A stretch of 64,000 bases of DNA from Chlorobiaceae bacterium (GCA_013335115.1 JAAXWQ010000002.1:186001-250000), one strand, 5' to 3'; counted from the first letter of the stretch, positions 39,493 to 49,658 are shown. The notes: a model not told the origin generated them from the sequence alone. Translations and numbers: made by a program.

Positions 39493-40017
39493 ATGCCGAC
39501 TCCAAGCAGGGAAACCGTCGTCGACGGCTACAACCTCATCCACAAGCTCTGGCGACCGGGCTCCGAAACCGCATCCATGGCTACGCTGCGCGACCGCCTC
39601 GAGTCGATGCTCTCGGCATACCGGAAGGTTGCCCGGAGGCATGTGACCGTGGTCTACGACGGAGGACCCGGCCCGGGGGCGCGATCGAGCAGTGGAGCGA
39701 TCGAGGTGGTCTTCAGCGGTTCCGACCGCACGGCAGACCAGCATATCGTCGAACTGGTCCGCAACCTCAAGGCCCGCGCCGGCCTGGTCACCGTGGTCAC
39801 CTCGGACCGGGAGATCCGACGACACGTCATCGCCTGGGGAGCCTCGTGCTCAGCATCGGAGTCCTTCATCGGCGAACTCGAGGCACTCGGACTCGTCGGG
39901 AAGCCAATCCCTGCCAGACTCGCCCTGAAAGGTTGCTCCCCGAAGAAAACCGGATCGCAGCCACTCGGCGACGCCGAGGTGGAACAGTGGCTAAAGCTTT
40001 TCGAACGCGGGAGCTGA
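39493..40017 (+). CDS. NYN-domain ribonuclease-like protein (YacP/Rae1 family)
   Basis: A 174-residue protein with a PIN/NYN nuclease fold. Acidic metal-site residues appear in VVDGYNLIH (residues 9-17), VVYDGG (about 53-58), SDRTADQHIVE (about 76-86) and VTSDREIRRH (about 102-111). The Bacillus homologue Rae1 cleaves mRNA in the ribosomal A site; RNA cleavage here is inference from the fold. It diverges from mraZ and ends 83 bases before the chorismate mutase gene. Confidence 0.85.
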   Translation: MPTPSRETVVDGYNLIHKLWRPGSETASMATLRDRLESMLSAYRKVARRHVTVVYDGGPGPGARSSSGAIEVVFSGSDRTADQHIVELVRNLKARAGLVTVVTSDREIRRHVIAWGASCSASESFIGELEALGLVGKPIPARLALKGCSPKKTGSQPLGDAEVEQWLKLFERGS

Positions 40018-40100
40018 GGGGAGATTCGGCGACAATTTTGTGTCGACAATTTCTTATAATTCAGCATTGGCATTTCTGCAGACCCTTAACCGACCCACGC

Positions 40101-40427
40101 ATGACGGCCTCCAGCAGTAACCACAACGATCACCGGCGGGAACTCGACGAGTGGCGGGGAAAGATCGACGCCATCGACCGGCAGATGGTAGCCCTACTCT
40201 GCGAGCGGCTCCGCTACGCAGGCAACATCAGCGCGGTGAAGTCCAGGATCGGCGAGACCGTCCTCCAGCCTGAACGGGAGAAGGAGGTCATCGCCAATGT
40301 GCTGTCCATGGCGGAAACCTCCCGGATGAGCACGGCGCTCGAACGGATCTACCAGAGCATCCTCCATGAATCCCGGCTGCTCCAGCAAGAATGCAACACC
40401 GGGCAACAGGGCATTCCCTCCCGCTAA
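40101..40427 (+). CDS. Chorismate mutase, AroQ class
   Basis: A 108-residue all-helical AroQ-type chorismate mutase, converting chorismate to prephenate in Phe/Tyr synthesis. LDEWRGKIDAIDRQMVALLCERL carries the first Arg and helix, NISAVKSRIG the active-site Lys, and QPEREKEVI the Glu. No prephenate dehydratase or DAHP synthase domain is fused. The ATG at 40101 is preferred over an in-frame start at 39846 inside the NYN gene. mltG follows after 15 bases. Confidence 0.88.
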   Translation: MTASSSNHNDHRRELDEWRGKIDAIDRQMVALLCERLRYAGNISAVKSRIGETVLQPEREKEVIANVLSMAETSRMSTALERIYQSILHESRLLQQECNTGQQGIPSR

Positions 40428-40442
40428 ACAGCCGACCTGCAC

Positions 40443-41489
40443 ATGCCCCGTCGCAAAGCCTTTCGCCCGCCAAGCCCACTGAAAGCGACCGTGCCCTTGA
40501 TCGTTGCCGCCGCCATGCTGTTCATGTTCATGCCCGGCGTGAACTCCACGAGCCTCACCGGACCGGGTGCAACGATCAACATCCACCGGGGCACCGGGTT
40601 TCGGCAGATCGTCGACAAGCTCGGCGAAGCCCGGATCATCCGCTTCCGCTGGCCGCTGCTGCTCTCGGGAACGCTCTTCCCTGAGCTCCACAAGATCAAG
40701 CCCGGCAGGTACACCGTGCCCATGGGCCTCTCCTCCTGGGGCCTGTTGCAACGGCTCCACACCAGCCCCCAGGACGAAGTCAGGCTCATGATCCCCAATG
40801 GCGTCGAGCAATCGAGGATCGCAGGCATCGTCGCGGCAAACCTCGATATCGACTCGACCGCGTTCATGGCGGCTACCCGTGACCGGGCCCTCCTCTCGTC
40901 GCTGGGCATCAACGGAGAGAGCGCCGAGGGGTACCTGTTTCCCGGCACCTACAACTTCCCCTGGGCGAGTACGCCCGGGGAGGTAGTGTCGTTCCTTGCA
41001 CGCAGGTTCAGGGCGTTCTATGCCGACAGCCTTCGGCAGGAGGCTTCAAAGGCTGGACTCAGCGAACTGCAGGTGCTGACGATGGCCTCGATCGTCGAAT
41101 CAGAAACCCCGTTCGACGCCGAAAAGCCGGTCATCGCGAGCACCTACCTGAACCGCCTGAAGAAGAACATGCGCCTCCAGGCGGACCCGACCGTGCAGTA
41201 CGCGATTCCCGGCCCTGCCAGGCGGCTCTATTTCAAGGACTACGCCATCGACTCATCCTACAACACCTATCTCCATGCCGGCCTGCCCCCGGGGCCGGTC
41301 TGCAATCCGGGTGCGGCTTCAATCATGGCCGTGCTGAGGCCGGCCTCCACCCCGTTCATCTACTTCGTCGCCAACGGGCAGGGGGGACACTCGTTCGCAT
41401 CGACCCTTGCCGCCCACGACAGGAACGTCCGCATCTACCGCGCCAAGCTGCGGAACCGGGCCGGGACGGAAGGATGCAAGACGCCCTGA
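40443..41489 (+). CDS. mltG: Endolytic murein transglycosylase
   Basis: A 348-residue YceG-family enzyme. One membrane helix near residues 18-36 anchors it; a LysM-like part and the YceG catalytic domain follow. The catalytic Glu lies in MASIVESETP near residue 220; LQADPTVQYAI and NTYLHAGLPPGPVCNPG are family signatures. It cleaves nascent glycan strands in the periplasm and may set their length. It probably shares a transcript with the chorismate mutase. Confidence 0.93.
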   Translation: MPRRKAFRPPSPLKATVPLIVAAAMLFMFMPGVNSTSLTGPGATINIHRGTGFRQIVDKLGEARIIRFRWPLLLSGTLFPELHKIKPGRYTVPMGLSSWGLLQRLHTSPQDEVRLMIPNGVEQSRIAGIVAANLDIDSTAFMAATRDRALLSSLGINGESAEGYLFPGTYNFPWASTPGEVVSFLARRFRAFYADSLRQEASKAGLSELQVLTMASIVESETPFDAEKPVIASTYLNRLKKNMRLQADPTVQYAIPGPARRLYFKDYAIDSSYNTYLHAGLPPGPVCNPGAASIMAVLRPASTPFIYFVANGQGGHSFASTLAAHDRNVRIYRAKLRNRAGTEGCKTP

Positions 41490-41572
41490 GGCGGGGCGAT
41501 GTGCGGGAGATATCCGAGATTGTGTATATTCATTGAACCGTTAGCTATCCATCAACCAACCACACCAGGGAA

Positions 41573-42772
41573 ATGCAGAAAAAGACGTTGTCCGACATAT
41601 CGTTACAGGGAAAACGGGTTCTGATGCGCGTCGACTTCAACGTTCCTCTCGACGAGGGCAGGAACATCACCGACGACAAGAGGATCATCGAGGCGCTGCC
41701 TTCGATCCGAAAGGTTGTCGAAGGGGGAGGCCGGCTGATCCTGATGTCGCACCTCGGCCGTCCAAAAGGCAAGGTCAATCCGGAATACTCCCTTGCCCCT
41801 GCGGCAAAACGTCTGTCAGAACTGCTTGAAACCCCGGTTACGATGGCGAAGGAGTGCATCGGCAACGAGGTGATGCAGCAGGCCCTCGCCCTGCAGGACG
41901 GGGAGGTCATGATGCTTGAGAACCTCAGGTTCCATCCGCAGGAAGAGGCCAATGACCCCGACTTCGCCAAGGAACTCGCATCCCTGGGCGAAATCTATGT
42001 GAACGACGCCTTCGGTACGGCGCATCGGGCCCATGCCTCCACGGAGGGCATTACCCATTATGTCCAGACGGCAGTGGCAGGCTACCTGATCGAAAAAGAG
42101 CTACGGTACCTCGGCAACGCCCTCGACCACGCCGTCCGCCCGTTCGTCGCCATCCTCGGCGGATCGAAGATCTCCGGGAAGATCGACGTCCTCGAACAGC
42201 TCTTCAACAAGGTCGACAGCGTACTGGTCGGCGGCGCCATGGTCTTCACCTTCTTCAAGGCGCAGGGCATGCCGGTCGGCAACTCGCTGGTCGAAAACGA
42301 AAAGCTCGACCTCGCCCTCTCGCTCCTCGAGCAGGCCAAGGCGAAAGGGGTGCGGCTCATCCTCCCGACCGACGTGGTCGTCGCTGGCGAGATTTCGGCC
42401 GACGCCCCGTCGCGCGTTGAGCCGGTCGGCAGCATCTCGGACGGCATGATCGGCCTGGACATCGGCCCTGAAACCATCGAGGCCTACAAGAAAGAGATCC
42501 TCGGTGCCAAGACGGTGCTCTGGAACGGCCCCATGGGCGTGTTCGAGATCGACCAGTTCGCCAGCGGCACCTTCGCCGTGGCCCAGGCCCTGGCCGACAC
42601 CACCGCAACCGGCGCGGTCACCATCATCGGCGGCGGGGACTCTGCCGCGGCTATCGCCAAGGCTGGGCTGGCCTCCAAAGTGACGCACGTCTCTACCGGC
42701 GGCGGCGCGAGCCTCGAGTTCCTCGAAGGCAAGGAGCTGCCCGGCATCGCCGCACTGAACGACCAGGCCTGA
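41573..42772 (+). CDS. pgk: Phosphoglycerate kinase
   Basis: A 399-residue two-domain kinase of glycolysis/gluconeogenesis. The N-terminal [12 protein letters not shown] (residues 18-29) and SHLGRPKG bind 3-phosphoglycerate; the C-terminal [11 protein letters not shown] and [13 protein letters not shown] bind the nucleotide. The length is normal. In a reductive-TCA autotroph it runs mainly in the gluconeogenic direction. A 13-bp GC-rich hairpin follows its stop. Confidence 0.97.
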   Translation: MQKKTLSDISLQGKRVLMRVDFNVPLDEGRNITDDKRIIEALPSIRKVVEGGGRLILMSHLGRPKGKVNPEYSLAPAAKRLSELLETPVTMAKECIGNEVMQQALALQDGEVMMLENLRFHPQEEANDPDFAKELASLGEIYVNDAFGTAHRAHASTEGITHYVQTAVAGYLIEKELRYLGNALDHAVRPFVAILGGSKISGKIDVLEQLFNKVDSVLVGGAMVFTFFKAQGMPVGNSLVENEKLDLALSLLEQAKAKGVRLILPTDVVVAGEISADAPSRVEPVGSISDGMIGLDIGPETIEAYKKEILGAKTVLWNGPMGVFEIDQFASGTFAVAQALADTTATGAVTIIGGGDSAAAIAKAGLASKVTHVSTGGGASLEFLEGKELPGIAALNDQA

Positions 42773-42797
42773 ACAAGATCCGACAGGAAAACCTGTG

Positions 42798-42828
42798 CGA
42801 CGGGCGCCCGCAATCCGGGCGCCCGTCG
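42798..42828 (+). terminator. GC-rich hairpin after pgk
   Basis: CGACGGGCGCCCG (42798-42810) and CGGGCGCCCGTCG (42816-42828) make a perfect 13-bp stem with a 5-base loop, 25 bases after the pgk stop. There is no T-run, so it may act as a transcript stabiliser or a non-canonical terminator. The rhomboid gene starts 20 bases further on. Confidence 0.55.
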
Positions 42829-42848
42829 TGCGAATGCGAACGACTACC

Positions 42849-43679
42849 ATGACCAGATACGACCAGCCCTACGCACCTGGAGGGTTCCAGGTGATCCCCC
42901 CGGCCATCAAGGCGATCATCATGATCAACGTGGCGGCATTCCTGCTGCAGATGACACCGGCAGGCGAGATGCTGACGCTCATGGGCGGGCTCTGGCCCGT
43001 CGGATCCCAGAAGTTCGGCGGCTACGGCTTCCACCTCTGGCAGCCCGTGACCTACATGTTCCTGCACGGCAGCTTCGGCCACCTCTTCTTCAACATGTTC
43101 GCCCTGTGGATCTTCGGGGCTGAAATCGAGAACTACTGGGGAACACGTCACTTCACCACCTACTACTTTCTCTGTGGCATAGGGGCGGCCCTGCTCAACC
43201 TCCTGGCCACCATCGGCGACCCCTACCCGACCGTCGGCGCATCCGGAGCCATCTACGGCGTGCTCCTCGCCTTCGGCATGATGTTCCCCGAACGCTACAT
43301 CTTCATCTACTTCCTGGTGCCGGTCAAGGCGAAATACTTCGTCGCGGGCTACGCGCTCATCGAGTTCCTCTCCGGGCTCGGGACCCGATCCATGGGCAGC
43401 GGAAGCAACATCGCGCATTTCGCGCATTTCGGCGGTATGCTCATCGGATTCATCTACATCACCTTCAAGCGCAACGAATGGACCGTCGCGCAGTGGCTCA
43501 AGCGGCTGAAGGGATTGGGGCGCAAACCGAAAGGACCAACGCTCTACCAGGGCGGCAAAGGCGACGCCGAAGCGACCGAAGCGGAGATCGACGCGATCCT
43601 CGACAAGATTTCGAGCCAGGGCTACCAGTCCCTCACCGCCGAGGAGAAGCGGAAGCTGCTGCAAGCCGGCAAACGGTGA
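42849..43679 (+). CDS. Rhomboid-family intramembrane serine protease
   Basis: A 276-residue membrane protein with six or so helices up to about residue 210 and a soluble C-terminal tail. The nucleophile Ser132 is in GASGAIYG and the partner His193 in AHFGGML; HGSFGHLFFNMFALWIFG carries the conserved first-loop and second-helix residues, including the His-x-x-x-x-x-x-x-Asn pattern. Substrate unknown. Its stop overlaps the start of the DUF1232 gene (GTGA). The longer in-frame start at 42795 lies inside the hairpin and is rejected. Confidence 0.92.
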   Translation: MTRYDQPYAPGGFQVIPPAIKAIIMINVAAFLLQMTPAGEMLTLMGGLWPVGSQKFGGYGFHLWQPVTYMFLHGSFGHLFFNMFALWIFGAEIENYWGTRHFTTYYFLCGIGAALLNLLATIGDPYPTVGASGAIYGVLLAFGMMFPERYIFIYFLVPVKAKYFVAGYALIEFLSGLGTRSMGSGSNIAHFAHFGGMLIGFIYITFKRNEWTVAQWLKRLKGLGRKPKGPTLYQGGKGDAEATEAEIDAILDKISSQGYQSLTAEEKRKLLQAGKR

Positions 43680-44077
43680 AAGCCCTCGACAACGCCATCG
43701 GCCATGCGGCCGCCAGTGCCGTATCGCTGCTGAAAGACCGGAAGAAGTCGCTGAAGCTCCTCGATGCGGTCATCCGCCGGATCAACGGCAAACAGCGGCT
43801 TTTCGATACGAAGGAGTTGACGGCAAGCGTGCAGGCCGCGGTCCGGCTGGTCAGGACGACGGTGCGCCGGGAGTACCCCGACGTCCCGTGGAGGAGCATC
43901 GTGCTGATCACGGCCGGCCTTATCTACTTCGTCTCCCCGGCCGACGCCATCCCCGACATCCTCCCCATGCTCGGCCTCACCGACGACGCCGCAATCCTCA
44001 CCGCCATATTCGCCTCCGTCTCCTCGGACCTCGACGCCTTCCTCGAATGGGAGAAGTCAAGGGTAAGCCGCCCCTGA
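43676..44077 (+). CDS. DUF1232 (YkvA-type) membrane protein
   Basis: A 133-residue protein with a DUF1232 core: PWRSIVLITAGLIYFVSPADAIPDILP, whose YFVSPxDxIPD element is the family signature, spans about residues 71-97. One or two membrane helices. The start is a GTG overlapping the rhomboid stop, so the two are coupled. Function unknown. Confidence 0.82.
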   Translation: MKALDNAIGHAAASAVSLLKDRKKSLKLLDAVIRRINGKQRLFDTKELTASVQAAVRLVRTTVRREYPDVPWRSIVLITAGLIYFVSPADAIPDILPMLGLTDDAAILTAIFASVSSDLDAFLEWEKSRVSRP

Positions 44078-44143
44078 GAGGGCTTGGCATCCTCTTTTCC
44101 ACAACCCTCCGGGGCAGGCACCCCACCAGCACGGACACCCCGT

Positions 44144-45571
44144 TCACCCCCGCTCGAAGCAGGCGACGGTTTCGATGTGGCTGGTCTGGGGGAACATGTC
44201 GACCGGCTGGATCGTGGTGAGGCGGTAGCCCCTGGCGGCAATCTCCTTACCGTCGCGGGCGAGGTTGGCGGGGTTGCAGCTGACGTAGACGATGCGTTCT
44301 GCTTCGAGCTTGATCATGGTGTCGAGCGCCTTGGGGTGCATGCCGGCCCGGGGCGGGTCGGTCACGATGACCCTCGGTGCCGCGTAGGGGGAGAGCCTTT
44401 CCTGCATGGCATGGAAATCCTTGAGGTCGGCCTGGAAGAAGACCGCGTTGCCGATACCGTTTCGTTCGGCGTTCATCCCGGCGTCCTGGATGGCGCTCTC
44501 GACCACCTCGATGCCGATCGCCTGGCGGCAGTGGCGGGCGAGGTAGAGGGTGATGGTGCCGGTGCCGCAGTAGAGGTCGTAGACGGTGTCTTCGGGGCGC
44601 AGCTTGGCCTCGGCGAGGATCTGGTCGTAGAGGGCTTCAGCCTGGCGGGTGTTGGTCTGGAAAAAGGAGTTGGCGGAGATCCTGAAATCGAGCTCGCCGA
44701 GCCGCTCGGTGACGAATCCTTCGCCGCTGACGAGGTACTCCTGCTCACCGGTGGCGACCGTGTTGCGCCGGCTGGTGACGTTGTTGACGATACACATCGC
44801 CTGGCCGGGGAGAGCTGCTTCGAGCCGCTCCTTCAATGCGAGCATCACGGATTTTTCATACCACGAAGTGACGATGTTGACCATGAGCTGGTCGTGCCGC
44901 TCGCTGTAACGGAGCATGATGTTGCGCAGGAACCCTTCGTGCGCCTTGGCGGCGTAGGGGGCGAGAGCCCGTTCGAGGGCAAACTCCCGCACCGTCGAAA
45001 GCACCGTGTTCATGCAGGCTTTGGCAAGGAAGCAGGTGTCAAGGTCGAGCACCTTCTCGAAGTTGCCGGGGGCGTGGAAGCCGAGGGCGAAGGCTTTCGG
45101 TTTCGAGAGTTCCTCCCGGCCCATCTCCTCCGGAAGCAGGTAGCGGACGCTGGAGCAGGAAAACTCGACCTTGTTGCGGTAGTGGAACTGTTCCGGCGCC
45201 GGGAATACCGGCAGGACTTGGGGATCCTCGAACCCGCCGATGTGCACGAGGGCGTCGGCAACCTTCTTCTGCTTGTAGCGGAGCTGGGCCTCGTAGCCGA
45301 CGTGCATCCACTTGCATCCGCCGCAGACGCCAAAGACGGGGCAGACGGGCTCGACCCGGTCGGTCGAGGGCTCGAGTACTTCGAGGCAAACCGCCTCCAG
45401 GTAGCGTTGCTTTGCCTTGGTGACCCTGGCCGAGATGCGGTCGCCGACGGCGAGCATGCCTTTGACCATGACGCCCATGCCGCTTTCGGTCTTGCCAAAG
45501 CACTGGTCCTTGTCTGCGGGGTCGATGACGGTGAGCTGGATGATATCGTCTTTCCTGTACTGGGGTTCCAC
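44144..45571 (-). CDS. rlmD: 23S rRNA (uracil-5-)-methyltransferase, RlmD/RumA type
   Basis: A 475-residue SAM-dependent m5U methyltransferase. An N-terminal TRAM domain is followed by an iron-sulfur site (Cys77, Cys83, Cys86 in CPVFGVCGGCKW, plus a later Cys near 165). The SAM motif is DLYCGTGTITLYLA and the catalytic Cys lies in YVSCNPANLARD. The start is a GTG at 45571, preferred because the frame upstream runs through the ROK gene with no ATG. tRNA m5U54 methylation (TrmA-like/RlmFO-like) is an alternative role. Confidence 0.88.
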   Translation of the reverse strand: MEPQYRKDDIIQLTVIDPADKDQCFGKTESGMGVMVKGMLAVGDRISARVTKAKQRYLEAVCLEVLEPSTDRVEPVCPVFGVCGGCKWMHVGYEAQLRYKQKKVADALVHIGGFEDPQVLPVFPAPEQFHYRNKVEFSCSSVRYLLPEEMGREELSKPKAFALGFHAPGNFEKVLDLDTCFLAKACMNTVLSTVREFALERALAPYAAKAHEGFLRNIMLRYSERHDQLMVNIVTSWYEKSVMLALKERLEAALPGQAMCIVNNVTSRRNTVATGEQEYLVSGEGFVTERLGELDFRISANSFFQTNTRQAEALYDQILAEAKLRPEDTVYDLYCGTGTITLYLARHCRQAIGIEVVESAIQDAGMNAERNGIGNAVFFQADLKDFHAMQERLSPYAAPRVIVTDPPRAGMHPKALDTMIKLEAERIVYVSCNPANLARDGKEIAARGYRLTTIQPVDMFPQTSHIETVACFERG

Positions 45572-45612
45572 GGTTTTCCGATCGGTTTGATGCTGAAAAT
45601 AACCGGCAGCCC

Positions 45613-46551
45613 TCAGGCGCCGGGGTCCGGATGGTTGCGGTGTGCCGCTCCCGCGAGGAGCGCCGCCCCGAAGACGCCGGCGCTGTCGCCGAGCGACGGG
45701 GGCAGCACGGGGATGTCGAGGGAGCGGTTGAAAAGGTGGGCCTCGATGGCCCGGCGGGCGTTCGGCGTGTAGAGTTGCCGGATATTGCCGACACCGCCGC
45801 CGATGATGACGAGGTCGGGGTCGAGGATATTGACGACTGCAGCAAGCGCCTTGCCGAAGGAGGTCACGAGGCGCTCGATGGTGCGCCTGGCGGCCGCGTC
45901 CCGGCCTGATGCGGCGGCGATCTCCCTGAGGGGCAAGCGCCTCCCGCTGATCGAGGCGTACCAGGCTTCGAGGGCAGGGCCGGAGATGACGGTCTCGACG
46001 CAGCCGGTGCGGCCGCAGTAGCAAGGGGCGGACTCGCCGGGCAATGGGTTGTGCCCCCATTCGCCGGCAATGCCGTGCGCCCCCCTCAGGATCCGGCCGT
46101 CGCAGACGATGCCCCCGCCAACGCCGGTACCAAGGATGATGCCGAAGGCTGTCCTGCCTCGGTGCTGCATCTCGTCACGCCCCGCCCCCATCGTCGATTC
46201 GGCAAGGGCAAAACAGTTTGCGTCATTCTCGATGGAGACGTCCATGCCGAGCACCTCTTCGAGATCCTTCTTCAGCGGCATGCCGTTCAGGCAGACGGTA
46301 TTTGAGTTCTTGACCACTCCGTCGGGTCCCTCGGTTCTGCCGGGCGTGCCGATGCCGATAGCCCGGGGGCGCGGGATGCCGCTCTTTTCGGCCATCGATT
46401 CGACCAGCCCGCCGATCTGCATGAGGATGTGGCCGTACCCGCGCTCCTGGCCGGTCTCGACCCGCTCCCTGACGACCGGCCGCATCGACTCGTCGAGGAT
46501 CACCCCTTCGATCTTCGTGCCACCGAGGTCGATGCCCCACCTCGAGCTCAT
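45613..46551 (-). CDS. ROK-family sugar kinase (glucokinase-like)
   Basis: A 312-residue ROK kinase. The ATP-binding phosphate motif is GIDLGGTKIEGVILD (residues 6-20), the sugar-binding segment IENDANCFALAE near 106-117, and the zinc site a CYCGRTGCVE motif near 178-187. It probably phosphorylates glucose or another hexose. It overlaps the PAP2 gene upstream by 4 bases. Confidence 0.9.
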   Translation of the reverse strand: MSSRWGIDLGGTKIEGVILDESMRPVVRERVETGQERGYGHILMQIGGLVESMAEKSGIPRPRAIGIGTPGRTEGPDGVVKNSNTVCLNGMPLKKDLEEVLGMDVSIENDANCFALAESTMGAGRDEMQHRGRTAFGIILGTGVGGGIVCDGRILRGAHGIAGEWGHNPLPGESAPCYCGRTGCVETVISGPALEAWYASISGRRLPLREIAAASGRDAAARRTIERLVTSFGKALAAVVNILDPDLVIIGGGVGNIRQLYTPNARRAIEAHLFNRSLDIPVLPPSLGDSAGVFGAALLAGAAHRNHPDPGA

Positions 46552-47147
46552 GGCCAGCTCCCGGTATTGCGCATGGCTGCGCCGTGGACGAAACGCTTGA
46601 CGGTCCAGGCGGCGACGGTGTAGACCAGTGAGGCGCTGGCGATGCCGATGGCTATCCCTCCGAGCACGTCGCCGGGATAGTGGACGCCGACATAAATGCG
46701 CGAAAAGGCGACAAGCAGGCCGTAGGCTGCCATCAAGAGGACATAGGCCCGGTCGACCGGAGCCCCGCCCCGGAAGAATATCCAGACGGTCGTGGCGACG
46801 GCTGCGGCGTTGGCGGCATGCGAGGAGGCGAAGGACCAGGAGTGGGACTGGGCGACAAGGAGGCGGACCCCTTCGAGGGCGAAACAGGGACGGACCCGAT
46901 GGAAGAGCGGCTTCATAATGCCTGAGGCGGCGAAATCAGCGATACCGACGGCTATCGCGGCGAGGATGAGGATGAAGAGGCCATCCTTCCCCCTCCTGAC
47001 GATCATGAACGTGGCCGCCAGGAAGAGAAGATGCAGTGATAGGCCCGCATTGGTCAGGAAGAGCATCAGGTCGTCGGCCGCGGGGCAGGCCTGATGGCCG
47101 TTCAACAGCCGGAAGAGCCAGATGTCGGCCTGCTCGATGGGGCCCAT
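46548..47147 (-). CDS. PAP2-family membrane phosphatase
   Basis: A 199-residue membrane protein with about five helices and the three phosphatase motifs: KPLFHRVRPC (KxxxxxxRP), SFASSHAANAAA (SxxxH equivalent of PSGH) and SRIYVGVHYPGDVLGG (SRxxxxxHxxxD). It may act on undecaprenyl pyrophosphate or phosphatidate; the sequence does not decide. The ATG at 47147 is preferred over a 5' extension through the yidC end. Confidence 0.9.
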   Translation of the reverse strand: MGPIEQADIWLFRLLNGHQACPAADDLMLFLTNAGLSLHLLFLAATFMIVRRGKDGLFILILAAIAVGIADFAASGIMKPLFHRVRPCFALEGVRLLVAQSHSWSFASSHAANAAAVATTVWIFFRGGAPVDRAYVLLMAAYGLLVAFSRIYVGVHYPGDVLGGIAIGIASASLVYTVAAWTVKRFVHGAAMRNTGSWP

Positions 47148-47157
47148 GGTCAAGCGG

Positions 47158-48912
47158 TTACTTGCGCCCCCCCTTTCCGTGCTTCGGCGTCGCCTTCGAG
47201 GCTGCTGCGGCATGGAGCGCCGCTGGCGACGCCGGAGTGGTGGTGGTATTGATATAGTACTGCTGCGCGACGCTGAAGATGTTGAACATCAGGTAGTAGA
47301 GACCAAGTCCCGCCGGCATGTTGTTGAAGAAGAGCAGCATCATGGCCGGGAACATCCAGAGCATAACCTTCATCTGCTCGTTCGTCTGGGTCGAAGGGGT
47401 GATCTTCTGCTGCAGGAAAACGGTCACGGCCATCAGGATCGGGAAGACGGCGATATGGTCGCCGTACAGCGGCAACTTGAAACCGAAATCGAGGATCGAG
47501 TCGGGCACCGAAAGGTCTTTGGCCCAGAGGAACGCGTGCTGGCGAAGCTGTATCGAAGAACGGAACACGTAGAACATCGCAAAGAGCAGCGGCATCTGCA
47601 GCAGCGTGGGCAGGCAGCCGCCGAGCGGGTTGACGCCGGCATCCTTGTAGATTCGGCCAAGTTCGCTCTGGAGCTTGGCCGGGTTGTCCTTGTACTTGTC
47701 CTGGACCTCTTTCATGAGCGGCTGCAATTCGGCCATCTTCTTCATCGACTTGGTCGATGCCATCGACAGCGGGTAGGTGACCGCCTTGATGAGGAAGGCG
47801 AAGATGATGATGATCAGGCCGTAGTTGCCGACATAGCGGTTCAGCAGGTTGAAGATCGGCAGGATGATGTACTCGGCGAACGGCCTGGTGAGCCAGTCCC
47901 AACCGAAGTCCATGATCTTCTCGAGCCCGACATTCAGGGACTTGACCGTATCGTAGTCGAGCGGGCCGGCATAGATGCGGTAGTGGTCCTCGACCACGTT
48001 GCCGCCTGCAGGCAGGCTCATCTTGAGCGCCGCGATGTAGTTTTCGAAATCGTTGCCGTCGGCTTTAGAACCGTTCAGGTAGATGCCGTCGGTCTCGCGG
48101 GCCGGAATCAGCGCAGCGACGAAATACTTGCTCCTGACGGCAGCCCATTGGGCCTTTCCGGACTCCTCTTCCTTGTAGAATGGCTGTTTTGCATCTTTTG
48201 CATCCAGCTTGACGATGCCGCCGCCAAGGGAGGCGCTCGCAAGGGCGTTGCCCGCTTCATCGACCCGGTCCTTCTCGGAGTACGCCATGCCGCCGTCCCA
48301 GGCGAGCTGGTACTGGTTGCCGGCGATGGTCGAACCAAACCCGGTGAGCTTGAGGTCGTAGCCTATGGCGTAGCTGTCGCCGGTGACGGTGTAGGTCACC
48401 TGCATGCTCCTCGACGAGTCGACGTCGAGCACGAAGCTGAGCGTCGTCTTTTTCGTGCCGCTTACCGTCAGGGCTGAATCGGTCGAGAGGCAGCGGAAGT
48501 TGAGGTCGCGGGTATCGATCCGCTTGCCGTCATTGGTCAGGAACAACATCGACAATGCGCCTTTCTGATGCGACTGCACCAGGTCGAACGGCTTGTAGGC
48601 CCCGTCAAGGTGCTTCTTCATCACCAGGGACTTCAGGGTGGCGCCCTTCGTGGAGATGGTCGCCTTCATCAGGTCGTTTTCGATGGTGACCAGGCGCTCC
48701 GGACCTGCGGATGCTGAAGCAAAGGCTCCGAGGCTATCAGCCTTCGTCGCGGTCGAAGCCGGGGGCGGACTCAAGGCCTGTTGCGTTGCGACGAGCTCCT
48801 TCCGGGCCGCCGCCTGCTCGAGGCCGGCCTTCTGCTGGGGCTTCATGAACTGTAGCCAGACCATCATGATCGCAGCGATCAGGGCAAACCCTATCACCGA
48901 ATTTCTATCCAT
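47158..48912 (-). CDS. yidC: Membrane protein insertase
   Basis: A 584-residue Oxa1/YidC insertase of the large Gram-negative type: N-terminal helix near residues 5-22, a periplasmic beta domain of about 300 residues, then a five-helix core. [21 protein letters not shown] is the core signature and the hydrophilic groove Arg/Lys region follows [16 protein letters not shown]. It is in the usual rpmH-rnpA-yidD-yidC order leaving the origin. yidD overlaps its start by one base. Confidence 0.96.
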   Translation of the reverse strand: MDRNSVIGFALIAAIMMVWLQFMKPQQKAGLEQAAARKELVATQQALSPPPASTATKADSLGAFASASAGPERLVTIENDLMKATISTKGATLKSLVMKKHLDGAYKPFDLVQSHQKGALSMLFLTNDGKRIDTRDLNFRCLSTDSALTVSGTKKTTLSFVLDVDSSRSMQVTYTVTGDSYAIGYDLKLTGFGSTIAGNQYQLAWDGGMAYSEKDRVDEAGNALASASLGGGIVKLDAKDAKQPFYKEEESGKAQWAAVRSKYFVAALIPARETDGIYLNGSKADGNDFENYIAALKMSLPAGGNVVEDHYRIYAGPLDYDTVKSLNVGLEKIMDFGWDWLTRPFAEYIILPIFNLLNRYVGNYGLIIIIFAFLIKAVTYPLSMASTKSMKKMAELQPLMKEVQDKYKDNPAKLQSELGRIYKDAGVNPLGGCLPTLLQMPLLFAMFYVFRSSIQLRQHAFLWAKDLSVPDSILDFGFKLPLYGDHIAVFPILMAVTVFLQQKITPSTQTNEQMKVMLWMFPAMMLLFFNNMPAGLGLYYLMFNIFSVAQQYYINTTTTPASPAALHAAAASKATPKHGKGGRK

Positions 48913-49190
48913 TAGTGCGAAACTTTAGAATTACCTGCTGTTGAATTTTTTACGGGAGGCACCGGATCGTATCCACCCCTGGAAAACGGATTGCAGCGCA
49001 GCACACGCCAGACGGTCAGCCACGATGCGTAAAAGAAATTGTGCGTTCCGTATGCCTGAAGCGCATAATTGGAACAGGTGGGTTGATACTTGCAGGATGG
49101 GCCGAGTAGCGGAGAAAGAAATGTCTGGTAAAACCTGATCAGGAGGATCGGGACTGCATTGAAGAATCGCCGGATCGAATTGCCGTTCAT
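48912..49190 (-). CDS. yidD: Membrane protein insertion efficiency factor YidD
   Basis: A 92-residue protein with the YidD signature: [20 protein letters not shown] near residues 20-40, three conserved cysteines, and [23 protein letters not shown]. It is membrane-associated by an amphipathic N-terminal helix and assists YidC. It lies between rnpA and yidC. Confidence 0.92.
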   Translation of the reverse strand: MNGNSIRRFFNAVPILLIRFYQTFLSPLLGPSCKYQPTCSNYALQAYGTHNFFYASWLTVWRVLRCNPFSRGGYDPVPPVKNSTAGNSKVSH

Positions 49191-49214
49191 AACGCATCTG
49201 TCGGATAATCGGCG

Positions 49215-49658
49215 CTAAACGCCGTGTTCACGCTCATCGCTCGTCGCCGTCCTCTCCTTCACGAAAACCATCAACAACCTGGCCACCTCCGTCCGGAACT
49301 CCTGAAGTGAAGGGACCGCATCCCTTCTGCCCCGGTACATGAAAGCGACGAAGGCGACCTCCGTCACATTCCTTACCGTCAGGGCCGACAGGGCTGTTTT
49401 TTCAAGGCGGTAGGCCTCGCGCATCAGCCTTTTAATCCGGTTACGCTCCACGGCGCGCGGCACATGCTTCTTGCCGACGGTGAACATAACCCTTATCGAA
49501 GCACCCCTGCCGGCATCCTGCGGCGCGACCGACAAGGTGACCATCATGAGCGCACCGCCTTTCCGGCGGCTTCCGCTCGCAAACAGGCGGGACAGATTCG
49601 AGTTCCCGCGTGCTATTTCATGCCGGGGAAGGGCATTGATGCGCATTCCGGTCAGCAT
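49215..49658 (-). CDS. rnpA: Ribonuclease P protein component
   Basis: A 147-residue basic protein that binds RNase P RNA and helps trim tRNA 5' leaders. The RNR motif NRIKRLMREAYR (about residues 77-88) is present. An internal ATG at 49646 (MRINAL) is a good alternative start. It follows rpmH by 75 bases on the same strand. Confidence 0.92.
   Translation of the reverse strand: MLTGMRINALPRHEIARGNSNLSRLFASGSRRKGGALMMVTLSVAPQDAGRGASIRVMFTVGKKHVPRAVERNRIKRLMREAYRLEKTALSALTVRNVTEVAFVAFMYRGRRDAVPSLQEFRTEVARLLMVFVKERTATSDEREHGV

Noticed and set aside
45572-46060. N-terminal extension of the RlmD-type frame to a total of 638 residues
   Set aside because: The extra part is antisense-frame or shifted-frame reading of the ROK gene; the TRAM domain begins right after the GTG at 45571.
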